Origin: Holacanthus passer | Taxonomy: Eukaryota; Chordata; Actinopteri; Pomacanthidae | NCBI GenBank assembly: GCA_025331565.1 | Contig: JAFREQ010000039.1 | Span: forward strand, 2,108,001-2,172,000 | DNA length: 64,000 bases | Reading direction: 5' to 3' | Shown: positions 25,701 to 35,999 of the stretch, piece by piece | Layout of the letters: each line of letters begins with the position of its first letter | Numbering within the stretch: the stretch's first letter is position 1 | The notes under the pieces: model-generated | Database searches by the model: none | Told to the model about the DNA's origin: nothing | What the model saw: the letters and a program-made list of their open reading frames with translations, nothing else | Made by a program: the position numbers and the translations under genes

Positions 25701-28700
25701 TGGAGGAAAACATGACACAGTGATGGGAAGTAAGACAAAGATGACTTGATTGGTATTCAGGGAAACAATTTAGTCCAGTCAACATCCCACAGCACACAAC
25801 AGAAACATATTTGAGAAGCCTACAGTAGATGCACAAACAGATGTGACAGCTTTTGGCATAGTGTTTTCAACATTTCTGTCAGCTTATACTTGGTTTTATC
25901 CTTGAGCAGAAGAAAAATCAATAACAGCTTAGAAACTTAAACTTTAAAGAGATTGCCAAATGGTGATTGTAACAAGTAAAGGTGGGGCTGAGCAATATGG
26001 CAAAAATATGATCACAACAATGGTTTCCATATTGATCCATACTGAACACATGGAGCACAGCTTGGTTTAAAATACATTTTGTGATAAAAGAATTTCTTGA
26101 TAACATCTAAATTTAAACATCTAACTTTGCAAACTTGCTTTATCTATCTGTCTTAAAAAAACAATCCAAGTTAACCTTGCAGTGTTAATCTGTGCTTCGT
26201 CACTTTTGAGATATCCAAACCACTTTCATACAAGTGACTGTATTACCTTTTTTTGCCAAGCTTTCTCAGCTTTGGAGGACAACGTAAGTCCACTTTCAGA
26301 ACTTAATAAACTTAATACGGCTGTGTAAAACAAACTGGGTGTGGATGGAGAGGCAGCAGCAAGTTGCTGTGGCAAGTTTGTGTTCTGCTTGTTTGACATG
26401 TGTTTGATAAATTGATCGTACCGTCTCCTTTTGCTGCACGTATGGATAATGAGCATTGTTGTTGTTGACTCCAGTAAAATACATCCTGAAGCCTGTCTCA
26501 TTCCCTCCACTGTGGGCTGTGCTGTGGAGTTCCGCTGCTGTCCACTGTGTGTGTGGAGGAGCCCAGACCTGCCCTCATGCAAACAGCCAGTGACACAGAG
26601 GGCAGAGCCACAGAGGCAGCAAACTGATTGGCTGTTGCTGCGGTTATTTATGTTGCGTGATAGGATATAAGGATAGAAGGATAAGGATAGAAATGTCTGA
26701 AAAGTATCATAGTTCTAAACATAAATTTCATCCTGATTCTTTGTCGAGATCTTTATCGCCCAGTCCTGAGTAATGGATGTGTTCTGGACAGTTCTGGTCA
26801 ACACATGCCAATGTTCTGCACATGACCACGAAGTAGCATGCAGTTTGTCTGCTGGACTGACAAAACCAAGAAATCAGCTGGATTTCTAGACTAAACAATA
26901 GTGAAAAGTGGATAAAAATGGATGGATTCATAAATGGATGGATGGATAGATGGATGGTGTGCAAGTGGAACGATTGGGGGATCATTCTGACCCTGAAGAA
27001 CAAACACAGTTCAAGGTAGTCTCATCCCGAAGCTCTTGAGATGCAGTATATCTCGCTGTTGTTTGATGAAGCTACAACGCTGCTCTTAGGCCCCACCACT
27101 AGCAGAGCAAAAGTAAAATGATCTGACATCAACATTATGAAGCTGAGCGTGCACAAACTGATGTGATAACATCCAGCGGGGCAGACGCAGTGTCCTCTGT
27201 CACCGTTGGGCTGGAGAGGTGACAGAGAGATAATCATGCTCTGTCCCTCTGCGGGTTAGTGACCATGCAGCAGCAGCAGCAGCACGACGACTTCACGTAC
27301 TGATATATTCTCCCATGCTGGAGACTGGGCCATGACCCAAAGGAAGGTTGCGAGATTACTAAAAATAGGTTCTTAATTATTCTGGAGAGCACTGCATCAG
27401 CAGTTAACAGCTATGGTAATTTGCCTCACCAAATCCCTGAAATGTAAAATAGGCTAAATAAAACACTGCAGGCAAGAGGGACAATGAAAGAGTGAAAATG
27501 CTTTGGATATGCTTTGAATATAGGATAAAGAAAAAAAACTCTTTCTAAATAAAGCATAGTACATAATTAAATGGCTGGCAAAATGGCAGCATGTCCTGGA
27601 TCCTTGAACTTCAGGTAATAACTTTTTTGACTCTGAAATAGATAAACACCAATCGGTAAAATGAAGCTCTTACATCGCCTGAGTCAGCTTCTCTCAGACT
27701 CCAGCACCGTCATCTATCACTTTCTTACCCTTCTTCTTTGTCATTTCTAATTTTTCATTCTTCATCTCCTCCTCTTGTCTCTTTCTATTATCTGCTATGA
27801 CCGTGTCCTCCTCCTCCTCCTCTTCTCCTCATTTACCAGAAGAGCATCCGTCACCACTTCTCCCCTGTCTTGTGTCATCTGTCCTTGTGTTTCTATTTTA
27901 ATCGCATGGCCTCTTGCTATCTCTCTCGCTCCCCGTCTCTTGCTTTCTCTCTCCCTATCGCCCTTGTTTTCTCACCATAATCACTGCTTAGTTCGTGGTG
28001 CACATCAGGGCTCAGCTATAAAAAGTGCCTTGAGGCTGCGTTGCTTGTGTGTATTTACTCGTTTTGTGTGTGTCCTTCACCTTGATCGAAAAGAGCCCTG
28101 CAGTGTTCACTGCCTAGCAAAGACGGTGCTGGGCTGACTGCACATTCCCCATAGGATCACCACAGAAGTGTGTGTGCATGTTTATTGGTGGGGTTGTGTT
28201 CTTGCCCATGAGGAAAACAGACAAATATGCATAGAAGTGACCCCCAGGCCACAGGTGCTGGAGTGCACCCATCTGTTCCCCTGCATGCATGCTACCTCCT
28301 TCCTCAGATGATTCAGGTAACAGCTTATGATTCATTTCATGCAGAGTCCAAGTCAGCTCGAGCTGTCCAGGCTAAGAGAGCAAAGTGAATCAATGTTTGA
28401 AATGTTATCAGCCTGCTAACTTGAAAGAATTCTAAGACCGGAAAAGCTGAAACACCCTGAAAGTCTGGGTCTTGGTGCGTTTCAACATTATGTCCAGCTG
28501 CAGAGTTTCTCCAACTTTCCTGTTCAACTGATTCAACTGCATTCTGCTTCAACGCAAGAGCATCACAGCAAAATCTACAGGAGGAGCTGCCTCAATTTTG
28601 GCAATTGTAAACTCAGTAAATACTGCTTTGTGTATTTGTAATGTTGGCACATATTAATTCTTTTTTCTATTACACATTTAGAACTCTGATCTAAAAGATG

Positions 28701-29639
28701 CCTAATCTAATTCCGTACTCATATTTATTTTGCTATACTGACACCTGCACTACAAAGTACAACATGTTTATGTGAATAAAGTCTGATTCAGATTTTTCTT
28801 GAAATTTTACTACTTTGGACCTTCTTAAAGGAATACCCAAAACTTGTCTTTTAACATGATCAAATACTCCTTGAGGCTCGAAAGATGGCGCTGGGAAGTG
28901 AAAAAGCACTGACCTGTAGTAAAACTACACTAAAAAAGCATCAGTCTCTCAACCTGCACTAGCTAATCAGAGACATATGGCATTATATATATATACTATT
29001 TTCCATTCACTAAATAGTGTCTGTTAATACTTCTAATTATAGCTCTTTATTAGAGTTGAATGAATGGGCCTGTCAGTCACTGTGGCATAAATGACCTTTT
29101 AATAGTCATTTCTCCACAGAGAAAAGAGTGCACGCCTTTCTTAGCTACACCTTTCTCCACATGCACACAGTAGCTGGGGCAGCGAAGGGTTAAGGATTGA
29201 GTTAAAGCCTGTCTCACAGATGAGGAAAAGAGTTTATCTACACACTCATTCTATGTGAACCAGCGTCCTTCACAAGACAAGCTAATGAAGATGGTGTGGA
29301 GAAGCTGACTGTCAAACAGTCGAACATTTCCCCCGAGTGAGCAATAAGGCAACACCTGTCACTCCTAAATGATCACCTTCTCCTCCACTGTCTCCAGCCA
29401 TTACTGTTGCTGTCACCAACACACAAATGTTGCCTCATCATTAAACACGGTTTTTGTGCGTTTCTGAGAGCAGATGTTCCTGCAACGCTGAAAGCAGCGC
29501 TGTCTGTTCTCAGGAGAAGCATTAAGGAACAAATATTTTCTTCAACAACTGTAATACCAGAGGGAGGACCGGCAAACAGCTGCTTGAGAGGGTAGTTAGA
29601 CAAAGCATCATCAGATAATGAAACCATCCTACTGACTGA

Positions 29640-29676
<37 letters not shown>

Positions 29677-32600
29677 AGAGTCAAGGACACTTGGTTTTTC
29701 GTAAGTGCAGAGTGTGTTGATGGAGCTCCGAACCAGACCAGCCAATCACATTCAGTAACACTCATCCTTCCCCTGGATAACTACATCCAGAACCAGAGTG
29801 GGAAGAGCTGCTAGTTCTCTTGATATTAAAGGAATAGTTCCTCATTTTAAGAAATATCCCTTCTTGCAGAGAGTTAGGTGAGAAGATTTATACCACTATC
29901 ATGTCTGTACATATGTCTGTAATTATGAAATACTACCAGCAGCCAGTTAGCTTAGCTTGGCACAAAGACTGGGAACAGGGAGAAACAGTTTTAGCTGGGC
30001 TCGGTCCAAAGGTAACAAAATCTGCCCAGCAGCAACTAAAGCTCACAATTTAACATGTCATACCTTGACATGTGAAGTCGTACAAAAGACAAGGTATAAA
30101 AACATCAAGACTATTACAAGACTATTACTTAGTTTTGGTAACTTGAGTAGAGTTTGCAGCCGAAAAAACCAAAACAACTAGGTAAAAGAGGCTAAAAAGC
30201 TTCGCAAGGCTAAGCAGAACTGCACCATCACAAATGATACTTTTCGCATGATTCCGACAAATCTTGAAATAATCTTTAATTTGTTGAAATTTTGGATGCT
30301 GAACTTTCAAACCTCCTGCATTTCAGCGATCCTTTGCACAAATGTTCCGCGTAGGAGGGAAGTCTCAAGGAACCAAAAGAAATGGTAAGCTACTTAAGTG
30401 CTGCAAAAATTGTATGACAGACAGAAGACAAACCTCTCACTAACAATCATACTGATATTGATACAACATTGATTTTATTATTGATTAACCTGTTAAGTAT
30501 TTGTAATAAAAGAAAATATGTAATCCCACTATGATGCCTTCATTTTTCTTGTTTTGTCTGCCCAACAGTCCAAAACCTTGCAATATTCAATTTACTGTCA
30601 TATATGCCAAAAAAATCAGCAATATTTGGCATTGCTCCCTAAAAACAGACTGAAAAGATTTATCGACAGCAGCTCTTGTATGATCCTTTAAGAGCCTTGA
30701 GTTGGAGAAAGCATTTTTTAAAAATTGAACAGTTATGTATAATCTTTTAACTGCAGAATACCAATGTTAACATGCTATGTACTTGGTCACAGATCAGTAC
30801 ACTGATTAGTAGAAATTTTCCACCACACACTGTCCCTTTTGTAATAGAAATTCATAACTTTGCCTCAATCATCAGTCATGTGCGTGTGGGCGTAGCAGCC
30901 GCTGGCCAGAGCTACAGCCTGTGTCAGCAGTCTCGTGTTGTTTGTTTTTCAGCCTTTCCTGCTTTCTCTTTGTTGTTACATTTAATGTCTGCTCTGTACT
31001 TGGATCTGTGAATAGTCTCTGAACAGATTATCACCATGAGCCATCAGTGACCGTCTCTCTCGCTCTACCGGTCTGCTGTTGTTTGCCTCACTCAGGACTT
31101 TTCTACAACAATCTGTCAGTTCTCATTCACCAGTCTTCCTGTTTGAATAAACATAGCAAGATCACAGACACTCGGTTTCAAACCTCCTGGGTATCAAACA
31201 TTGGCCCTGCTGTGGCTGAAGTGCCTCTGAGCAACACACATGAATCCCTGCCAGCTGCATGGCTGCTCTTCTGTAGCTCAGCCTGACCTCTGACCTCTCT
31301 GTGATGGCAGGAGAACCAAAACCTACCAAAAACTGATTCAAACTAATTAATTGCTGGTTGCAACATATTCTAAGTCATCATGACAGTTGATGCAGTAGTG
31401 TATTAGAATAATTCCTGAATCTGACATAAGCAGGTTATGATGATAAAGAAATGTTGTCCCAGCAGGAGCTGTGTACCACTGCAAACAAATCAAAATTAAT
31501 GGGAGTAAGGGAGAAAATATTAGAATTTTTTAAAAGCCAGCCTCCCTAATTTAAAGTTTAGGCCTAAGTAAGGCCAAATAATCTTCAACAGGTCTAGAGA
31601 CATGCTTTGCAGTTAGAGGCTGTACGGAGGCACAGGGGTGCTTTGAGCTAAATGCAAACGTCAGCATTCTAACATGCTCACATGCTCGCAGGTATAATGT
31701 TTACTATGTTCCTCAAAGCACACCAGAGGCTGATGGGTACGTCATTAGTTTTCCAGGTGTGTGGTCATAAACCAAAGTATTGGACAAATGGCACTAGATG
31801 AAAGGTCAGAGGATTACAAAAGCTATTGCAATTCATCCTGAGTGGAGCATAAGTGTGCAAAATAATCCATTCAACAACTGCCAAGACATTCACTCAAAAC
31901 CACTGTCAATCTCATGGCAGCACTAGAAAAAAAATCAGGAGATCGCCAAAGTCATTATAATACATCATCCTTGGACCACAGAGACCAATGTGGCTGGATG
32001 GCAAAAAATAAGGGGTTGTGTTTGAGTCAGTATCATTGGTGATCAATAAAACACTTACATATGCAAGCTGAGATACAACTGATGGATGGCATCATCAAGC
32101 GTGATATGACTGTACAATTTCCAAATAATGGCCTACTGGCTTATTAGTTTCAGCACTATGTGTGCATTCTGAAGAAGTGCTTATGTGATAATCACAATAA
32201 AAACAAACAGTGAGGCATGACAACTGACTAAAGGACCGGGACATAGTTTGATTCTGCAGGCCTGCGTCTAACACGAGCCTCACATGCCTGAATCACAATG
32301 CATTTCTCAACATCAGTGCTGATACAGAAAATCGTTTTCTGCGCTAGATCAGGACAACAATTTTATCAACACCTTACTTGGAAGAAATAGAAATATGATT
32401 TTCCACCAAACCCCATTTTAATTTGACACAAGAAGAAAGTGAAGAAAAGAATTGTCTAAACATAGGCCTATTACAACTTTGGCTGAATTAGAGGCCGACT
32501 AAGTTAACAGTATCAGCACATTTGTCAGCCATTAAGTAACAAGTTGCAAACTCCAGGACAGAAATGCCAAAATCTGTTTGAGCTACTTTAGAAACTGTGT

Positions 32601-34271
32601 TGTTCTCCAGAGAGGACTGTCAGTTTTATGTTTTCTGCTGGAAATTGTCCCATTCAGGGCATAATTCGGTCACAATCCCTTCAAAAAAAATTTTTAAAAA
32701 ATAAAACAGGGATCCTTATTCTTATGTGTTAATGTAACATATCAACCAATATCATTGTTATATTAGCTTATTATCTGTATCTGCCTCAAAAATATGGGCT
32801 ATAGTCTGAATAAAAAAGTCTAAAATTTGATTGAGCTGTTTCATCAAAGAATGAATAAAGAAAGATTACAAATCTGGCCACACATTTGTTGCCAGCTTTC
32901 AGTCGTGGATAGTTTTCACTACTCATGCTGATATGCACCAAAATGTACTTTGATACACAGTCCTGCTCACTGTTTACTGCTGTGTCGTGCAAGACCAAAA
33001 CTTTGGACACCAAGCCCATGTTCTCTGTCACTGCTGCAGTTCAATTATGAGGAAAGTGGAATTTAAATCTCAGGCCTATGCATTGCACTCTAATACTGCA
33101 TCTTCAATTGAATTATACAGCGAAAAGAAAAAAGAAGGCTGATAGTCTTGCCGTTTTTTGGTTCTGTTTCAATCCACTTTTGCATCAGCAAGCCTCAGTC
33201 TGGCTCATTTCCCCTCATTTAGAAACACTGTGTGGGCTGTCCTCTTCTTCTCATGCAATATAATATCATTTAGAACACAATCCCACCCTGTTCTGGATGC
33301 TCGCCTGGTTCCTCCAGAGCCAAAACTGAGCGGGGCAGACCCGCCCTCCTGGAGGAGCACAGCACACTGCCTGACGTTCTGTCTTCCCACTGCCAACCCC
33401 AACTTTTACATCACCTCCTCACATCCTCACACTGCACACCTCAAGCTCCACCACCAAGGAAGTCCTACAAAGCAGAGCAACAAGTTCCAAGTTTCTCTGT
33501 GTGTGTGTGTGTATTTTTGGCTTGGTGTCATCTGAATTCCTTTAATACCTCAAGGTGAATTTGCATCAAAGCAATGTGGTGGACTGGGATGAGCTGGTAC
33601 AAGATCACTGTGCAGGATGCTCCTCATGCTCCAACTCATTATATAAACATTAAGAACAGGAGTGGAGAACATGGAGAAATCCCTGTGATCACACTCTTTC
33701 AGTAGTTTATAGCACACTTGATGCTATTTTCTGCCTCACATGATGCCGCTAAAAGACTCTTTAGTTTTATGGAATGTGTAGCTTGTACATGTAAAGTTCA
33801 CTATGAGGCTGCAACAGCTGCTTTCCATGAGGGGACAGCTGGATGACGTCATGGCACGCTCATACAGCCTTGATGCGATAGTTAGCAGCCCGGACCGTCT
33901 CACCGGGCTAACGCGAACCAGGCTGCGGCTGAACTCACATCAAGTAATTGTTTTGGGAAAGCCGGGAGAACTTACTTGAAGGTGAGGATGCACAGCGGTC
34001 TGTAGGACTTGTGGCTCGTGTTGTCCGCCATCCTCTTGCCCCAGAAGTCGTTGCTGAAGATGTTCCTGAGGCTGGAGCCCGGTCGGACGTCCGGGTTGTT
34101 GATGATCGCCCACACGTCGTCGTGCACCAGCTCCCCGCGGAGAGAGTTGCTGTAGCACAGGGCGCACAGGGCGGTCAGCACGGCGTAGCGACCCGCAGCC
34201 CACACCGCCTCCGGACGCACGCTCATCCGCGGCCGCTGGCGGGCTTTCTTCTCCCGTCCCGGCGCTGTCAT
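4084..34271 (-). CDS. tmtc1: TMTC1, transmembrane O-mannosyltransferase with TPRs (first four coding exons; 3' part outside window)
   Basis: TMTC proteins are multi-pass ER enzymes that O-mannosylate proteins such as cadherins; a GT-C type membrane region is followed by C-terminal TPR repeats. Joining 34271-33976, 23502-23325, 5600-5527 and 4260-4084 gives one open frame with GT-AG introns and matching phases. Family blocks appear in order: a first membrane segment (about residues 24-45), the luminal acidic motif VHDDVWAIINNPDVRP, NDFWGK and HKSYRPLC (exon 1), ALLFAVHPIHTEAV (exon 2), GIVGRADVLACLLFLL (exon 3) and GTCAMLVKETGITVFGVC (exon 4). These fit TMTC1 better than TMTC2-4, notably NNPDVRP and VKETGITVFGVC. 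About 241 residues are present; the rest of the membrane domain and all TPRs lie below base 1. Family and paralogue are recognised from memory. Confidence 0.93.
4261..5526. other. TMTC1 intron 3
   Basis: Apart from the composite GT / GTTAGG repeat at 5129-5492, nothing is recognised in this 1.27 kb intron. Confidence 0.75.
5129..5492 (+). repeat. Dispersed repeat with degenerate GTTAGG/GTTAAGG array between two GT microsatellites
   Basis: (GT)n at 5130-5156; then a non-repetitive part (AATTGGGGACAAAAAGTGGT, GTCCTCAATTTGGAAAAC); a GTTAAGG/GTTAGAGTTAGG array at 5276-5362; GTCTCCAGGAAATGAATGTA, AGTCTATGTAAATTCCCC; then (GT)n at 5448-5492. The whole is a composite fish repeat I recognise, ending about 35 bp before the donor of TMTC1 exon 3. 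The telomere-like words are degenerate, so a fossil telomere is unlikely. Confidence 0.6.
5527..5600 (-). CDS. tmtc1: TMTC1 coding exon 3
   Basis: Small 74-bp exon between acceptor ...ttgcag and donor GTAAGG. It encodes VSGIVGRADVLACLLFLL then TFLSYI, the conserved GRADVL loop followed by a membrane helix. It ends in phase 2 and joins exon 4 as SYIRSVD. The intron 2 upstream is about 17.7 kb and holds three recognisable transposon insertions. Confidence 0.92.
6165..6680 (+). repeat. Percomorph dispersed repeat (ATTAGTTTTGCAGGTAT / GATCACCAAA family), copy 1
   Basis: Contains family landmarks: GCTAACATGCTGCCAATTA, AAGTACAGCTGTAGCTGAAG, TCATTAGTTTTGCAGGTAT, GGGGATCACCAAAGCTATTA, GGCAATCCATCCGATAGTTG and TTGAGATATTTCACTC. 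I know this as a very common non-coding repeat of percomorph fish. A related copy lies at 31640-31990. Confidence 0.7.
8180..8360 (+). repeat. Partial copy of the 36-37 kb repeat
   Basis: Shares GGACCTTTATTTTCCAACC, TATTATAACACTTCTCTACT, ACGTTTCGACTTTGGCT, CCGCCACTGTGTCCCCCAGG and AGAAACCCGTCCTGGAC with 36652-36860. Same orientation, about 28 kb apart. Confidence 0.7.
8394..8417 (+). repeat. (CA)n microsatellite
   Basis: About 12 CA units, directly after the repeat at 8180-8360. Confidence 0.9.
9791..9840 (+). repeat. 18-bp minisatellite, 2.8 copies
   Basis: The unit GGACGGCCGAGAGCTCCA is repeated exactly at 9791-9808, 9809-9826 and, cut short, 9827-9840. GC content is far above the surroundings. 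Lies in TMTC1 intron 2. Confidence 0.9.
10744..10780 (+). repeat. (CA)n microsatellite
   Basis: About 18 pure CA units in TMTC1 intron 2. Confidence 0.95.
11374..11465 (+). repeat. Compound AT/CA microsatellite
   Basis: Mixed TATA, CATA, TGTA and TGTG words (ATATATATATACATATGTAT, ACATATGTATGTGTGTGTAT) following a GAGGA-rich segment. Smaller CA tracts lie at 11230-11278. Confidence 0.8.
12261..13296 (+). mobile_element. Tc1/mariner element, 5'-deleted and inactive
   Basis: The right end is intact: GGGGTTGCA at 13288-13296 followed by TA, the terminal inverted repeat of a common fish Tc1 family. The left terminus is missing; homology starts near CATATTTAATTG at 12261. Transposase remains at 12601-12890 (VMVWGC, RGMGSLHIWDG, NAEQYIQVYEQHMLPS, LFQGRPCIFQQN). 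The second catalytic Asp of the DD34E triad (expected QQDN) reads QQNN, and a stop follows soon after. The third acidic residue is still readable at about 12943 (SPIEKIC). The N-terminal helix-turn-helix and first Asp are deleted. A 25-bp poly(A) lies inside (12430-12454). Confidence 0.85.
13991..14009 (+). repeat. (GT)n microsatellite
   Basis: About 9 GT units. Confidence 0.85.
15600..17770 (+). repeat. Older dispersed repeat serving as L1 target (split by the L1)
   Basis: After the L1, 17651-17760 reads as a repeat tail I recognise from many fish sequences: GAAGAAGCC..TTGGATGAGAGGTGAAACGT, then AGTTCAGCTGCCCCAGATTCAACCCC and ..ACCATGACCTGGA. Removing the L1 and one duplication copy rejoins this motif exactly, so the L1 landed inside it. 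The 5' extent (15600-16105) is uncertain, and I do not assign the family. Confidence 0.5.
16120..17640 (+). mobile_element. 5'-truncated L1-clade LINE (3' half of ORF2, tail) with target-site duplication
   Basis: About 438 codons of ORF2 are open, from 16130 to the stop at 17444-17446. The end of the reverse transcriptase region (KINILPRLLYIFLSLP, WDKQISRLIWAGARPRI, KENGGLAVPNLK) is followed by the L1 C-terminal Cys/His motif (CWRQCGHGDATHTHIFWSC). A 3' UTR with AATAAAG and an A-rich tail follow, to about 17640. A 15-bp direct repeat flanks it: AGAACTGAAGAAGCC at 16105-16119 and 17641-17655. This is the classic product of target-primed reverse transcription, dead on arrival for lack of endonuclease and most of the reverse transcriptase. 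The 510-codon frame starting at 15914 is a chimera of about 70 codons of flanking DNA and L1. Intact frame and perfect duplication suggest a young insertion. Confidence 0.93.
19840..20215 (+). repeat. Long pyrimidine-rich tract
   Basis: About 375 bases are strongly C/T biased on the plus strand (runs of CTCCCTTC, TCTCTCCTCCCTTCG, TCCTTCCTCCC), with one mixed segment at 19975-20035 (GGGAGTCAGGGGAGTGCGCTGG). Long low-complexity open frames on both strands (up to 167 codons, Glu/Arg/Lys-rich on minus) result from this bias. Confidence 0.7.
21960..22720 (-). mobile_element. Tc1-like transposase relic, second family
   Basis: On the minus strand, two out-of-frame pieces match Tc1 transposase. The piece at 22359-22162 carries the first catalytic region (TDESKSEIHGSNRRVYVRR). 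The piece at 22186-21995 carries PTVKHDGGGVWGCF, YSGVGHL, SILQRHAI and a decayed second catalytic motif (LQQDK). At least one frameshift separates them and no complete triad remains. Upstream DNA to about 22720 looks like the degraded N-terminal part. Terminal repeats were not identified. Confidence 0.75.
23325..23502 (-). CDS. tmtc1: TMTC1 coding exon 2
   Basis: Acceptor is a long (CT)n tract ending in gtcag; donor is GTGAGT. It encodes 59 full codons after the one-base junction, starting LNILLHGMTPLYFHIVN and ending FAVHPIHTEA. The LYFHIVN and HPIHTEAV blocks are TMTC hallmarks (membrane helix and luminal loop). It ends in phase 0, so exon 3 supplies the valine of HTEAV. Intron 1 upstream is about 10.5 kb. 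Confidence 0.92.
24650..24845 (+). repeat. Fish dispersed repeat fragment (CTTACAATGAGG..TTCAGTGTCCCGCTCAAGG)
   Basis: Contains GCATTTAGTTGATGTGCTTA, TCC..AGAGACTTACAATGAGG and TTCAGTGTCCCGCTCAAGGA, then CAGTGACCTTTGTGTGATGG and TATAACCACTCCTCT. These are the parts of a common repeat carrying TTTAGCAGATGC..GACTTACAAT and CTTGCTCAAGGACAC motifs. Confidence 0.6.
25405..25495 (+). repeat. Vertebrate dispersed repeat fragment (GGAGAACATGCAAA motif)
   Basis: GAGGGAGGAAGCCGGGGGAT, CCTGAGAAAACCCACAGAGA and CATGAGGAGAACATGCAAAC match a conserved repeat segment widespread in fish. A 105-codon open frame through it (25176-25493) is not taken as a gene. Confidence 0.6.
29641..29675 (+). repeat. (CA)n microsatellite
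   Basis: About 17 pure CA units in TMTC1 intron 1. Confidence 0.95.
29826..30075 (+). repeat. Percomorph dispersed repeat (GGAATAGTTC..AGTTAGCTTAGCTT family), copy 1
   Basis: Landmarks are AAAGGAATAGTTCCTCATTT, GAGAGTTAGGTGAGAAGATT, TACCACTATCATGTCTGTAC, AGCCAGTTAGCTTAGCTTGG and AAAGACTGGGAACAGGGAGA. This 5' portion is a repeat I know from many percomorph genomes. Two other copies of the family occur at 48105-48420 and 51337-51680. Confidence 0.7.
31640..31990 (+). repeat. Percomorph dispersed repeat, copy 2 of the same family
   Basis: Shares ACATGCTCACATGCTCGCAG, GGTATAATGTTTACTATGTT, AGAGGCTGATGGGTACGTC, ATTAGTTTTCCAGGTGTG, TCATAAACCAAAGTATTGG and the GGAGATCGCCAAAGTCATTA block with the family. 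Same orientation as the copy at 6165-6680; the last part is lost. Confidence 0.7.
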
Positions 34272-34450
34272 GTCGGGCCTGGCTTCTCCCGCGGCTCCGC
34301 TGGGCTGAGGATGAAGCTGGGGACACCGGAGGACACGTCCATTCCTCCTGGCAGGTAGCGGCTGTGTGGACTGTGGACTGCGGGGACCGTGTGCATGTGT
34401 GGTGCTGCTTTCAGGTGCAGTCGGGAAACGTTGGAGGCTTGCGTTCTAAA
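33880..34450 (-). promoter_or_regulatory. CpG-rich promoter/5' end region of TMTC1
   Basis: CpG density and GC content rise sharply here compared with the AT-rich flanks, around the predicted start codon at 34271. No TATA box stands out. This fits a broad CpG-island promoter; the transcription start is not resolved from sequence, and untranslated exons further upstream are possible. Confidence 0.55.
33976..34271 (-). CDS. tmtc1: TMTC1 coding exon 1 (start codon)
   Basis: Starts MTAPGREKKARQ at 34271; a second ATG fifteen codons in (MSVRPEAVW) is an alternative start. A short basic cytosolic leader is followed by a hydrophobic segment (AVWAAGRYAVLTALCALCYS), then the luminal DD motif (VHDDVWAI) expected to be part of the active site in GT-C enzymes. 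It ends in phase 2 (TTC AA) at the donor GTAAGT, 33975-33970; exon 2 supplies the G that completes lysine in the LTFK-LN junction. Upstream of the ATG the frame stays open for at least 48 bases, so a longer N-terminus is not excluded. The exon is strongly CpG-rich. Confidence 0.93.
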
Positions 34451-35214
34451 GTTATATTGTTATCGTTTCTATGCAAATAGAAAATTGGATATGAATCTGA
34501 CTTTAGTGTATTGTCTCGATGAACGTTTGAACGATTCATTTATAAACGTGTTTGACTTAAAATACTAACTTCATAGGCGTGGAAATTCATTCTTGACCTT
34601 GAAAAGAATCGTTTGACAAGAAGTAAAATTTTAACTCAGTGTTCACTCAGCTTTCAACTGCATTGCATGGTCTGTCTCAACAGCGAAAAGAGCTTTGTTT
34701 GGCAAAAAGAAAAGTTCAGGAAAAAGTTGATATTTATTTCTTTTATTTATTTTTGTATTTTTGTGTTACAACTTAATGGATTGTGACAAGGTTAAAATTA
34801 GCATAACACAAAAAACAGAAATGAACCTCATGGGCCATGGACATAAACTTATAAACATATTGACATAAAAAAACAATTTTGTCATTATACATTATATAAT
34901 GCTATTATATATGATACAGTAAGAATAAACAGACCCGAAAAGATTTTTCTGAAGAAAGAAATGAAGCCTGGATAGCTCCAATTATGCTAACAGAAAAGGC
35001 CTAATGAAACACCCACATATGACTGGCACAAATTTAGAAACAATGGTATCAGATATGACTGGCAAAAGACTAATTGTTCTAGACAAGCCCCGTGTACTTG
35101 TGAGAATAATGAAAGGAAGGGAGGGACGAATGTTTGAGTAGGTTGTAATGTCAGAATTATTAAAAAAAAAGCATGGTTGAGCCATAAGATTTGGATGTAC
35201 GAGCTTATGTGAGG

Positions 35215-35480
35215 TACGAGAACGCGACATCAGCTCCGAGAACCCGCCTGCGGACGCATGCGCAGCAGGACGCTGCCTCTCCGGGCCGACAGAAACATCA
35301 GCTGGAGAAAATCAATGGTGCTCGGCGGAAGCTGCACGAGCGCATGATTGCGATGGCACAGAGTTGACCTTTACTTCCTCACCGAGAGTCATTATGAACT
35401 AACGAGTCCGTTAGAGGAGGCAGAGGCTGTGAAAGTGACCGCAGAGCGAGGAGGCACATCACTGGTGTCGAGGTGCACAG
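35215..35480. promoter_or_regulatory. CpG-rich patch of unknown role, about 1 kb upstream of TMTC1
   Basis: A CpG-dense stretch (GAACGCGACATCAGC, CGCCTGCGGACGCATGCGCA, CTCCGGGCCGACAG, TGCTCGGCGGAAGC) sits in otherwise AT-rich DNA. GACGCATGCGCA at 35253-35264 is close to an NRF1 site. It could be the true upstream promoter with an untranslated TMTC1 first exon, a divergent non-coding promoter, or repeat-derived. No conserved coding frame was found. Confidence 0.35.
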
Positions 35481-35999
35481 AGGCTGAACATATGATCAGC
35501 AAGGTTTAAGATCAGCTCTAAGCTTGAAGGTCCCCTCCAGAATTTATCTGATCCAGTTTTTCATCAAAAAAGTGAATTGACTCATTATAAATAATTTAAA
35601 ACATATCGATTCCTTCTCCCTGAAAAAGTATATACAGATTATATTTCCTACTTCTCTCCTACATCCCTGAAAGTCTCCTCAGTGTTTATGACCTGGAGGC
35701 TTCAAGTTTCTACATCACACTTGTGCAACTTACCTACTGGACCATGATTGGCTCCAAACCTGTTTGTGATGTCACTAAAATCCTGCTGGTACCTTCAGGT
35801 CTCAGAGAAACTTTCCTCCTGGGAAAACAACTTCATCCCTAAAGCAGAAAAAGCACACATTGAAAAATTACATTTATTTTCATTATGCAGTGGACAGATT
35901 CATTGAAAGTTGAAATAATGAGGAAACCCTAAATAAAATGCACAAACAGCAGCAGGCTTGAATCAACATCTCTTTGACACAGTTTCACAAAGATAGTTT

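Larger units (their letters stand above)
23503..33975. other. TMTC1 intron 1 (10.5 kb)
   Basis: Contains repeat fragments near 24.65, 25.4, 29.8 and 31.6 kb and a CA tract at 29641. No exon recognised. 24340-24620 and 23890-24120 are complex, non-repetitive sequence that might be conserved, but this cannot be judged without other species. 27690-27970 is pyrimidine-rich. Confidence 0.7.

Noticed and set aside
33940..34358. 128- and 136-codon frames around 34.1 kb
   Set aside because: Shadows of GC-rich TMTC1 exon 1 in another frame and on the other strand.
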